NCBI GenBank assembly: GCA_910577575.1 | Contig: CAJTOG010000051.1 | Span: 1 to 14,081, forward strand | DNA: 14,081 nucleotides | Direction: 5' to 3' | DNA from: an uncultured Ruminococcus sp. | Lineage (GTDB): Bacteria > Bacillota > Clostridia > Oscillospirales > Ruminococcaceae | Shown here: positions 7,035 through 13,654 of the stretch, in pieces | How positions within the stretch are numbered: the first letter of the stretch is position 1 | How the letters are laid out: each line of letters opens with the position of its first letter | The notes under the pieces: model-generated | The model's database searches: none | What the model saw: the letters and a program-made list of their open reading frames with translations, nothing else | Told to the model about the DNA's origin: nothing | Program-made: the position numbers and the translations under genes

Positions 7035-8378
7035 TTAAATTTTCGCCCTGACTCCTCCGAAATCTATTTCAAGCTCCTTCCATATGGGGCATCCCTTGCC
7101 GGAAATTACATCATGGAAAATACCATCCGGCATTTTAACTCTCCATGTTTTTTCAGAACAATTTTTTATACCAAGAACACCAGGACGGAGTTTATTTTCA
7201 ACAAGCTCGCCTATAACATTCAAAAAATCATCACAATCAGGATTAATTTCACATTCAAAGAATTTTCTTCCAAGATAAAGAGGTACACGAGAATTACTGT
7301 TTGAAAAGCTCATAGTTGGAAAACTCATACCACATTTCGGGCATTTATATATATTTTCTGTTGGTTTTTCAAACATTGATGTAAAATTGGTTCTTCCGCA
7401 GCTACACATGATAATCTCAGAACGCAGACGTATAAAAAGTTCCTGCCATTCGTTTTCAATAATACGCTTATTGGGGTCTGATATACCGACAGTAAACGAA
7501 CGCACAAATGCTTCTTTTATATAATCCGGATAAACTCTCCAGAATTTTATTACATTGTCATGTATTCCTCGTACAGGACGATTTGATACATCATCAGGGT
7601 CATATACAAAAAGTGCATTCTGTCCGTAGTGTTTTAATTCTGACGATTCAGTAAGACAAACATCTCTTACAACCTTTTCGCCTTCCATCGGGTCACCCCT
7701 GAAAAGAAGCTTGAAAAGTACAACTGCAAGAGAATATTTATCAGTCTGTACATCAGGCTTTGCCACTCCACGAACAACTTCAGGAGCCATATAGCCCGGC
7801 TTTCCTCCTATTCCGAAATTACTTCCCTCCGGTGCGATATTGTCACAATCACAGACAAGCACAGCACCTGTATCAACATTTATGAAAAATCCGCCGTCAT
7901 TCAAATCCTGATAACTTTTTCCCGAACGATGAAGCTGACGGAATGCATTGACTATATTTATAACAGCAGTCACCATAGCATAAAGGCTGGCAAATCTGAC
8001 TGATTTTTTAGATGCACGACCTGTAAACGGGTCAATGACAAGTTTATATGTGTTGAGAATATCAACAAAGGAATCAAAACTGTCAGGCTTCAGCTCCATA
8101 AGATAACCAAAACTGCCATCAGGAAGTTCCTTGGTAAGATACTTAGGCCAGAGAAATCTTTTGCTCGGTGCACCATCAGCAATATTATTCTTGATATTTT
8201 CACGAAAATCTTTTGGTTTTCTTATTTTATCAATATCATACCATTTCAATGCCCATTTCATTCCGTTGAAATCAACCTGATACACTGTACCCTGACCTCC
8301 ACTGCCGATAATATCCGAAACCGTTGCCTTTCCGCCAAATTCCAAATCAACCTGCTGTCCAATTTTAAGTTCAACCAT
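7035..8378 (-). CDS. Ser/Thr protein kinase with C-terminal zinc ribbon
   Basis: A 447-residue kinase-fold protein. The N-lobe has the glycine-rich loop GSGGQGTVY (25-33) and the ATP-anchoring lysine K45 (ALKWY). The catalytic loop reads YQDLNDGGFF (156-165) with D158 in the base position, but the usual HRD, Lys and Asn are changed; the Asn position is G163. The DFG motif is DCD (177-179). GYMAPE (195-200) and TDKYSLAVVLFKLL follow normally. Residues 325-350 form a CxC...CxxC zinc ribbon (C325, C327, C346, C349). The last ~95 residues look beta-rich and may be FHA-like. There is no membrane helix. The ATG at 8376-8378 has a GAAGGAAGGA site. It sits 30 nt before the vWA gene, which is the TerY-P arrangement. 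It is probably active, but the altered loop leaves room for a weak or pseudo-kinase. Confidence 0.9.
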   Translation of the reverse strand: MVELKIGQQVDLEFGGKATVSDIIGSGGQGTVYQVDFNGMKWALKWYDIDKIRKPKDFRENIKNNIADGAPSKRFLWPKYLTKELPDGSFGYLMELKPDSFDSFVDILNTYKLVIDPFTGRASKKSVRFASLYAMVTAVINIVNAFRQLHRSGKSYQDLNDGGFFINVDTGAVLVCDCDNIAPEGSNFGIGGKPGYMAPEVVRGVAKPDVQTDKYSLAVVLFKLLFRGDPMEGEKVVRDVCLTESSELKHYGQNALFVYDPDDVSNRPVRGIHDNVIKFWRVYPDYIKEAFVRSFTVGISDPNKRIIENEWQELFIRLRSEIIMCSCGRTNFTSMFEKPTENIYKCPKCGMSFPTMSFSNSNSRVPLYLGRKFFECEINPDCDDFLNVIGELVENKLRPGVLGIKNCSEKTWRVKMPDGIFHDVISGKGCPIWKELEIDFGGVRAKI

Positions 8379-8396
8379 CTAAATTATATCCTTCCT

Positions 8397-9464
8397 TCAA
8401 TACTTTGCTTTCAAATCTTTGCCCACCGGAACAGTTTCCGCTTTGATTCCGTTATCAATACAATACTTATGGGTATAGGAATTTTCATAACATATAATAG
8501 TAAGGTCAGGACAATACAGGAATGAATTTTCATCAATAAATTTTATACTATCCGGAAGATAAAGCCTTTTCAGCTTTTCACAGCCTGAAAACGCCTGCAC
8601 TCCGATACTGCTTACAGTTGATGGAATCTCAACTATTTCAAGAGCCTCACAGCATAAAAACGTATTATCCTCAATCTCAAGAACTCCTCTTGGTATTGTT
8701 ATTTTTTCAAGTTCTGTACACTGACTGAACGCTCCCTGTCTTATTATCTTTACACTGTCAGGCAGTTCAATGCTTCTGAGATGTTTACAGCCTGAAAATG
8801 CATATTCGCCGATGGCTATAAGAGTAGACGGAAGCTTTATAGTCTTCATAAAATTATACCTGTCGAAGCAGAATCCTTCTATTTTGGTATATTCTTTTGA
8901 TATATTAACGTTTTTTGACAATCTGAATCTTACTGCATCACTTGGACGGAAAACTTTTGCTTCAATATCAACCGGTCCTGAAGCGGTGATTTCAGTTCCT
9001 GTTTTAACAGCTCTTTTATTTACAGTCGGAACATCATCATCTTCCTCATTTGATTTGAGCGTAATTTTATAAGGCCATTTCAGCATATATGTAAGACAGG
9101 CAAGAACAAATTCCGCTGCACTTTCAGAAATAAAACACTCACTTATAAGACAGCTTTTTGCTCTCATAATTGCTATATTTCTGTTTTCCTCCGAAATCAT
9201 ATTCCTGAGTACTCCTGAATTTATTGTATAAATCAAAAGACGGCATTCAGATTTGTATTCAGTCAAATAATCTTTCAGAAGTGCAACAAGGCTTCTTGTA
9301 TTTACAGGTGCGTTTTTAAAATTATCTACAATCAGAGTACGAAGAATACGCTGAATGGCCATAGAATTTTCAAATCCCTCTACATTTTGCAATACTGGTG
9401 TGCCGCATTCTTTACAGGCTAAATCTTCCGGACTGAGTTCGGAATGACAGATTTCACATTGCAT
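8397..9464 (-). CDS. Zinc-ribbon protein with BspA-type leucine-rich repeats
   Basis: A 355-residue protein in three parts. A zinc ribbon opens it (C3, C6, C17, C20; CEIC...CKEC). A helical segment follows at about 30-125 (MAIQRILRTLIVDNF, RAKSCLISECFISESAAEFVLACL), similar in feel to helical adaptor regions in other clostridial regulatory proteins. Residues ~195-335 hold about five LRR_5 repeats of the BspA/Treponema type (LPSTLIAIGEYAFSGC, LPDSVKIIRQGAFSQC, IPRGVLEIEDNTFLCC, IPSTVSSIGVQAFSGC, LPDSIKFIDENSFLYC). Most BspA-like repeats are in secreted surface proteins; this one has no signal peptide and begins with a zinc ribbon, so it is probably cytoplasmic. AGGAGG lies 8 nt before the ATG at 9462-9464. 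Located between the hydrogenase and kinase genes, it is a plausible protein-protein adaptor linking sensor to kinase (inference). Confidence 0.88.
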   Translation of the reverse strand: MQCEICHSELSPEDLACKECGTPVLQNVEGFENSMAIQRILRTLIVDNFKNAPVNTRSLVALLKDYLTEYKSECRLLIYTINSGVLRNMISEENRNIAIMRAKSCLISECFISESAAEFVLACLTYMLKWPYKITLKSNEEDDDVPTVNKRAVKTGTEITASGPVDIEAKVFRPSDAVRFRLSKNVNISKEYTKIEGFCFDRYNFMKTIKLPSTLIAIGEYAFSGCKHLRSIELPDSVKIIRQGAFSQCTELEKITIPRGVLEIEDNTFLCCEALEIVEIPSTVSSIGVQAFSGCEKLKRLYLPDSIKFIDENSFLYCPDLTIICYENSYTHKYCIDNGIKAETVPVGKDLKAKY

Positions 9465-9497
9465 AAATTAATCCTCCTCATTCAAATAATAAAATTA

Positions 9498-11180
9498 TTA
9501 TTTCAAATCGACACTCTTGACAAGAATTTCATTTATTCCGTCAACAAGATTTCTTATTTCCAAAATCGAATGAATAATCAAATTTGAGCTTTGATTGGTT
9601 GTATTGACATTTTCATCAAGTGTACCGAAAGCCTTCATAATCGTTTCAAGAATAACAATCATCTGCTTGACACTATCGGCGTCCATAGTATGATTATCTT
9701 TGCAAAATGCAACAATATTTGAAAGAAGTTCATTGACAACGTGTGTTCTGTCGCTTGTTTTATTGGTGGAATCTCCGATTGTATCAATATTTTTCTTAAT
9801 CTCACAGACATTTTTCCTGAGTTCTTCTGAAATTGAAAGACACTTTGAAGTGATTTCAGTAAGTCTTTCGTGCTGTGCAGTAAGTTCGCTGTGACGTGCA
9901 GTAAGCACCGACTTTGCATGAACAATACAGTTGTCAGGAGTATTAAGACCACGGCATATAGCTGTTGCCATATCATGACACGATTTATATCCGCATGCAT
10001 GACAATCAAAATGCCTGTCTGCTTCAGTATGCTTTCCCATAAGTTTAAATACTGCTTCAAGCTGTTTTTCAGAAGGAAGTGCAGAAGGAGTAAGCCTCTT
10101 ATAAGTCCTCATGAAATCAGAAATCCTCAGTGTTTCATCAAATTTTTTAAACAGTTTGTCTTCACCCTGACGAAAAATACCGGTTTTACGACGCTTTTTA
10201 GCCTCTTTTTCAACTTCCCGCATAGTGGCCATAACATCGAATACAGTCTGTTTCGTGCCGGAAGCCGGTCCGACATTGCATCCAAATTCACATGATAGAA
10301 CATCAAATACCTCAGGATGTTTAAATTCCGGCATCGCAGCATACATATCAAGTTCGGGATATACCTTATGAACTCCCTCGGAAGTTGTGATATTTATATC
10401 AGGATTATGAAGCCAAAGATTATCCCGCAGTCCGCCCGGACGCGAATAAACCGCACCGACCTGTCCCTGCTGTTCATTGAAACCATATTCAAATTCATGT
10501 TCAGAATTGGCATGGATTCTAATTCCGTTTGCGTCAAAATATTCTCTTAGTTTCTCAAAAGTGACATTATACTCAACAAGGCCTGTTTCCATAAATTCAG
10601 TTTTTTTGGCAATACAAGGAGAAAGAACGGCAATCGGATTTGTAAGTCTGAGATATTTTTTAATATATGTAACAGCACAGGCAATAGGGCTGTGTATAGG
10701 TGAAAGATTATTCATAAGTTTTGGCTGATAAATTTCAATATACTTAACAATAGCTGCACAAGGCTGTGTTATTACATTTCCGACTTTTCTATTTTCAATT
10801 GCTCTGAGGTGTGCCCATGTACATATATCAGCACCGAGTGAAACATCAAAAATCATACAGCCATTATTTTTAAACCAGTCAAGAACACCCATCCACTGAG
10901 TCGGGAAAACACTTTTAATAGCAGGTGTGGCGAGAATAATAAGCTTTTCTTTTGAAAGCCTCTGCATACATTCCCTTGTATCATCAATGAAATCCCTTGC
11001 ACCATGGTTGCAAGTTCTTACGCATTCGCCACAGGTGATGCACTTTTCAGGATTAACAGTTGTAACAAATCTGCCGCCTTCAAGCATCTTTGTAATATTT
11101 GCTTCAGGTGCAGGACAGTTTCTTACACAAGCGTTGCACCCCACGCATTTTTCAGGTTTAACAATAATGATTTTATTCAT
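9498..11180 (-). CDS. Sensory-type [FeFe] hydrogenase with chemoreceptor-like C-terminal helices
   Basis: A 560-residue iron-sulfur protein. Two ferredoxin [4Fe-4S] motifs lead (C12, C15, C18, C22 and C47, C50, C53, C57). The H-cluster domain follows with degenerate signatures: TQPC (138-141) instead of TSCC, SPCIAKKTE (C189), and LSCEFGCNVG (C297, C301). The four H-cluster cysteines are kept, but the proton-transfer cysteine next to C141 is proline (P140). A further four-cysteine Fe-S domain (C393, C396, C401, C418) precedes a ~140-residue helical tail resembling the signalling region of chemoreceptors (EITSKCLSISEEL, NVNTTNQSSNLI). Such features fit the group C/D putative sensory hydrogenases, of which Ruminococcus albus HydS is a known example, although no PAS domain is evident here. 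The ATG at 11178-11180 follows GAGGAG; an in-frame TTG at 11219 is rejected. Position beside kinase and phosphatase genes supports sensing. Confidence 0.88.
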   Translation of the reverse strand: MNKIIIVKPEKCVGCNACVRNCPAPEANITKMLEGGRFVTTVNPEKCITCGECVRTCNHGARDFIDDTRECMQRLSKEKLIILATPAIKSVFPTQWMGVLDWFKNNGCMIFDVSLGADICTWAHLRAIENRKVGNVITQPCAAIVKYIEIYQPKLMNNLSPIHSPIACAVTYIKKYLRLTNPIAVLSPCIAKKTEFMETGLVEYNVTFEKLREYFDANGIRIHANSEHEFEYGFNEQQGQVGAVYSRPGGLRDNLWLHNPDINITTSEGVHKVYPELDMYAAMPEFKHPEVFDVLSCEFGCNVGPASGTKQTVFDVMATMREVEKEAKKRRKTGIFRQGEDKLFKKFDETLRISDFMRTYKRLTPSALPSEKQLEAVFKLMGKHTEADRHFDCHACGYKSCHDMATAICRGLNTPDNCIVHAKSVLTARHSELTAQHERLTEITSKCLSISEELRKNVCEIKKNIDTIGDSTNKTSDRTHVVNELLSNIVAFCKDNHTMDADSVKQMIVILETIMKAFGTLDENVNTTNQSSNLIIHSILEIRNLVDGINEILVKSVDLK

Positions 11181-11199
11181 TTCTGACAACTCCTCAGAA

Positions 11200-12258
11200 C
11201 TATTTATTTTCCCCTTCAAGTGCAGCAGCCTGTTTCATAAGGTCAGCAAGATTAATGCCGCTGCTTTTTCCGGCACTTTGATTTTTTAGTGATTTTACAG
11301 GTCTGTCAGAAACTTTAGCTTTATTACCGGATTCTGTGAGAGCTGCCGCCTGTTTTGCCAAATCATCTAATTTTATACTATTTTTCTTTTCAGACTGTTC
11401 TTCGACAGAAACAGGCTGAATCTGCTGATATACAGGCTTTTCAGGATATTCAGGTTCAAAAACTTCAGGAGTTTCAAATATGGATATTCCGCCACTTTTC
11501 AATTCATATTCGACGGACTGCAAAAATAATTCTGACTCTGAAATCATCTCTGTACTGTTTCGGTTAAAAATATTGATAAAATTTTTAATATTGGAAATTT
11601 CACCGCTTATTTTACTTATATCATCCAAAATGGAAACTTTCAGATTATTTGAAGATACACGAATTCGTTCAGCAGAATTACGTGCGAAAGCAATAATTTC
11701 TGCTGCACGTCTTTCAGCATCATATATGATTTCAGCAGCCTTATTATTGGCATCAATGATAAATTCCTGTGCAAATTTCCTTGAATTATCTTGAATTTCC
11801 TGTGCTTCTGCTTTAGCTGCATTAACAATTAAATCCTTTGATTTTTGAACTTCAATAAAAGCAAGTCCGTGAACTTCTGTGGCATTCTGACCTTCAAGTG
11901 TAACAATTTTAAGTTTTGCATCAGACAATTCATTCTGAAGCTCTTTGATAATTTCATGAAGCTTTAAATTTTCATCGTCTTTTATTCGTGCTTCTTCCAT
12001 AAAAAAATTACTTTTTTTAGAAAGATTTTCATTCTTAACCTGAAGCTGAGTAATTTTATTTCTTTCAAGTGCAATAATATTTTCAAAAATTTCTTCCTCT
12101 TCTGAATCTTCCTGATATTTTTCAAGAAGCAGTTTTGTTTCACGAAGCTCATTTTTCAACTCATAAGCAAGGGAATAAAGTGTTTCAAGCTGTTTATCAA
12201 CGTCAGCTTTGTCATACCCGCCGAATGCCGCTGCTTTTATAAATCTTGTTTCAGACAT
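11200..12258 (-). CDS. DivIVA-like coiled-coil protein
   Basis: A 352-residue protein. The N-terminus (FIKAAAFGGYDKADVDKQLETL) matches the conserved opening of DivIVA/GpsB proteins, which sense membrane curvature and organise poles or division sites. Long heptad-rich coiled coil runs from about 20 to 250, with an Ala/Glu-rich stretch (AKAEAQEIQDNS, AERRAAEIIAFARNSAERI) seen in clostridial DivIVA relatives. A proline-rich linker (PEVFEPEYPEKP) follows, then two copies of an LxDLxKQAAAL motif at 297-307 and 337-347. There is no membrane helix. The start is the ATG at 12256-12258, with GGGGAG 8 nt upstream; the in-frame TTG at 12312 lies without a site and is rejected. It is the first gene of the signalling operon and is a likely scaffold that places the system in the cell. 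The cell-division DivIVA itself is an alternative, but the operon context argues against it. Confidence 0.82.
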   Translation of the reverse strand: MSETRFIKAAAFGGYDKADVDKQLETLYSLAYELKNELRETKLLLEKYQEDSEEEEIFENIIALERNKITQLQVKNENLSKKSNFFMEEARIKDDENLKLHEIIKELQNELSDAKLKIVTLEGQNATEVHGLAFIEVQKSKDLIVNAAKAEAQEIQDNSRKFAQEFIIDANNKAAEIIYDAERRAAEIIAFARNSAERIRVSSNNLKVSILDDISKISGEISNIKNFINIFNRNSTEMISESELFLQSVEYELKSGGISIFETPEVFEPEYPEKPVYQQIQPVSVEEQSEKKNSIKLDDLAKQAAALTESGNKAKVSDRPVKSLKNQSAGKSSGINLADLMKQAAALEGENK

Positions 12259-12324
12259 GAAATTTTCTCCCCACATTATCGTTTGATTAATTGACATCTG
12301 TATAAAAAACAAAAGCCGACAATA

Positions 12325-12340
12325 AAAGAATATATTCTTT
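12325..12340. promoter_or_regulatory. Perfect 16-bp palindrome at the operon start site
   Basis: AAAGAATA followed directly by its reverse complement TATTCTTT. It overlaps the expected start and first ~14 nt of the transcript from the minus-strand promoter at 12345-12373. It could be a dimeric repressor site; AT-rich DNA makes chance palindromes more likely, so confidence is modest. Confidence 0.4.
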
Positions 12341-12344
12341 AATT

Positions 12345-12373
12345 ATTATAACATTTTATTATAAAAAAAACAA
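12345..12373 (-). promoter_or_regulatory. Extended -10 promoter of the eight-gene operon
   Basis: On the minus strand TATAAT (12350-12345) is preceded by a TGn extension, with a weak TTGTTT -35 (12373-12368) 17 nt upstream. Start is expected near 12338, giving a leader of about 80 nt to the ATG at 12258. I see no intrinsic terminator between the gene at 12440 and this site, so some read-through is also possible. Confidence 0.6.
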
Positions 12374-12439
12374 TAATAATCATGCATATAATTTTTCTAA
12401 ATTTTATGTATAATATATACAAAAATACAGTTAAAAATG

Positions 12440-12997
12440 TTACCAGTTATCAGCACAGGATTCAATCAGTTCTTTAACTTCATCATTATAGTATAAGCCT
12501 ATATCAAAAAGTTTATCCGCCTGAGCTTTTGTTATTTTACCTGTAATTGAATAAACAAATTGTCTATGAGTATGTTCTGTTCCATCCCAAGAATCTATAA
12601 TTTTAAGCCATCCTGCATTTCCAAGAGTACGTTCAGGAAGTTTTGCATCAGGAAAATATTTTGCACATATAGCAAAAGCTGCTTTCGTGTGTCCTGTATA
12701 ACTGCATGAATATGTATCGCCTGTCGGAGACATCCATCCGAGTTTAAAATTATCATGATTTTTAAAATACATTTTTTCCAAAGACAGAGGACAGTTTTTT
12801 TCAGTTTCTATAATTTCAGAAAAGCAATAATCATTCTCAACAAAATGAAAATATCCCCCACTATTATCAAGAACAACCGGCAATTTATCCTCTGTTATAA
12901 TTTCTTCAAAACAAGTATCTCTTAACTGTTCAAGTCTTTCAATATATTCATAATAATAATAACCCGTTTCTGATTTGTAAACTGCAAATTTTTTCAT
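12440..12997 (-). CDS. Hypothetical protein, 185 aa
   Basis: I do not recognise this protein. It is soluble, acidic and rich in aromatic residues (GYYYYEY, GGYFHFVENDYCF, WMSPTGDTYSCSYTGHTKAAF). The central part has Gly/Ser/Thr turns, the later GNAGWLKIIDSWDG is followed by HTHRQFVYSITGKITKAQ, and the tail is helical, ending CADNW. There is no signal peptide, membrane helix or obvious metal site. The ATG at 12995-12997 is preferred because AAAAGGTG lies 5 nt upstream; the ATG at 13031-13033 has no ribosome site. It has its own promoter at 13054-13082 and lies 181 nt before the signalling operon on the same strand. The order suggests it could be read into that operon at low level, but I have no reason to give it a role there. 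Confidence 0.75.
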   Translation of the reverse strand: MKKFAVYKSETGYYYYEYIERLEQLRDTCFEEIITEDKLPVVLDNSGGYFHFVENDYCFSEIIETEKNCPLSLEKMYFKNHDNFKLGWMSPTGDTYSCSYTGHTKAAFAICAKYFPDAKLPERTLGNAGWLKIIDSWDGTEHTHRQFVYSITGKITKAQADKLFDIGLYYNDEVKELIESCADNW

Positions 12998-13053
12998 AAT
13001 AGCACCTTTTTCCTGTATCAAAAAACAGCCCATAATGTATATTTAATATAATT

Positions 13054-13082
13054 ATTATATCACAAAATAATCCAATTTTCAA
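13054..13082 (-). promoter_or_regulatory. Promoter of the hypothetical gene at 12440-12997
   Basis: On the minus strand TTGAAA (13082-13077), a 17-nt spacer and TATAAT (13059-13054), with TGA directly before the -10 as a TGn extension. Start is expected near 13047, about 50 nt before the chosen ATG. This placement also argues against much upstream extension of the gene. Confidence 0.75.
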
Positions 13083-13166
13083 GTATCGTTTTGGTTAAAT
13101 TCTTAAAATTTTATGAGATTATCTTGAAAAATTTCGGAAAAAATACTTAATTTAATAAATCAGGTA

Positions 13167-13195
13167 TAGACAAACCGGAAATTTTGTGATAGAAT
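13167..13195 (+). promoter_or_regulatory. Promoter of the YdbC/PC4-like gene
   Basis: TAGACA (13167-13172), a 17-nt spacer and TAGAAT (13190-13195), each one base from consensus, with a TGA extension before the -10. Start is expected near 13202, giving a leader of about 26 nt with AAAGGAGA in front of the ATG at 13228. Confidence 0.75.
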
Positions 13196-13227
13196 ATATT
13201 TTAAATAACCAGAAAGGAGATTTTATT

Positions 13228-13461
13228 ATGGCAGAACTTAAATTTGAAATTACTGAACATATCGGTACTCTTTCAGAAAATGCAAAGGGCTGGACAAAAG
13301 AGCTTAATATGGTAAGCTGGGGCGACCACGACCCTAAATATGATATTCGTGACTGGTCTCCGGACCATTCAAGAATGGGAAAGGGCGTTACCCTTACTGC
13401 TGATGACCTCGCTGCACTGAAAGAAATTCTTGCAGGCATCGACCTTGATTCATTTGAATAA
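13228..13461 (+). CDS. ydbC: YdbC/PC4-like single-stranded nucleic acid-binding protein
   Basis: A 77-residue protein of the DUF2128/YdbC family, related in fold to the eukaryotic coactivator PC4. The Lactococcus lactis member has a solved structure and binds single-stranded DNA. The match covers the whole length: FEITEHIGTLSENAKGWTKE, then VSWGDHDPKYDIRDWSPDH, then RMGKGVTLTADDLAALKEIL. The start is the ATG at 13228-13230, 8 nt after AAAGGAGA; an upstream in-frame start at 13186 would lie inside the promoter. It is transcribed alone, ending at a clear terminator. Its cellular role in Firmicutes is not well defined; binding of exposed single strands during transcription, replication or repair is likely. 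Family assignment is strong from recall of the sequence. Confidence 0.92.
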   Translation: MAELKFEITEHIGTLSENAKGWTKELNMVSWGDHDPKYDIRDWSPDHSRMGKGVTLTADDLAALKEILAGIDLDSFE

Positions 13462-13465
13462 TCAT

Positions 13466-13496
13466 AAAAAAGCAGTCCGTAAAAGACTGCTTTTTT
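13466..13496 (+). terminator. Intrinsic terminator after the YdbC/PC4-like gene
   Basis: GCAGTC (13472-13477) pairs with GACTGC (13485-13490) around a 7-nt loop. The flanking A-run (13466-13471) and T-run (13491-13497) extend the stem and supply the U-tail. It starts 4 nt after the stop codon. Confidence 0.88.
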
Positions 13497-13619
13497 TACT
13501 TAATAAAAGTAAAAGTAAAATGATTAATTTCCATTATGGTCAATATATCCAAAAATAAATTTTGAATTTGTGAATTATAACAAATTTATTAAAATCTTCA
13601 AGAAATTATAAAAATACTA

Positions 13620-13648
13620 TTGACTTTTACCAAAAGATGTGATATTAT
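13620..13648 (+). promoter_or_regulatory. Promoter of the putative non-coding RNA
   Basis: TTGACT (13620-13625), a 17-nt spacer and TATTAT (13643-13648), each one mismatch from consensus, with a TGA extension (13640-13642). Start is expected near 13655. The 120 nt between the preceding terminator and this promoter are AT-rich and show nothing else. Confidence 0.75.
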
Positions 13649-13654
13649 ATAATC

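Noticed and set aside
6210..8378. Tellurite resistance function for the kinase/vWA/PP2C genes
   Set aside because: The triad is shared with Ter-type systems, but no terB, terC, terD or terZ genes are present, so only the signalling role is supported.
11181..11219. Upstream TTG start adding 13 residues to the hydrogenase
   Set aside because: It would overlap the end of the coiled-coil gene, has no ribosome site, and the ATG at 11180 has GAGGAG and begins the usual ferredoxin N-terminus.
12259..12312. Upstream TTG start adding 18 residues to the DivIVA-like protein
   Set aside because: No ribosome site, and the ATG at 12258 has GGGGAG and gives the standard family N-terminus.
12407..12421. 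TGTATA-TAT-TATACA stem after the gene at 12440 as a terminator
   Set aside because: All A-T except for two G-C pairs, with no convincing U-tail; AT-rich spacer DNA gives such stems by chance.
13126..13186. Inverted AAATTTC/GAAATTT segments flanking the ydbC -35 as an operator
   Set aside because: The arms are imperfect, about 50 nt apart and AT-rich, so chance occurrence is likely.
13152..13439. 95-codon ORF on the minus strand opposite the YdbC/PC4-like gene
   Set aside because: It is a shadow of a well-recognised gene and has no ribosome site or family resemblance.
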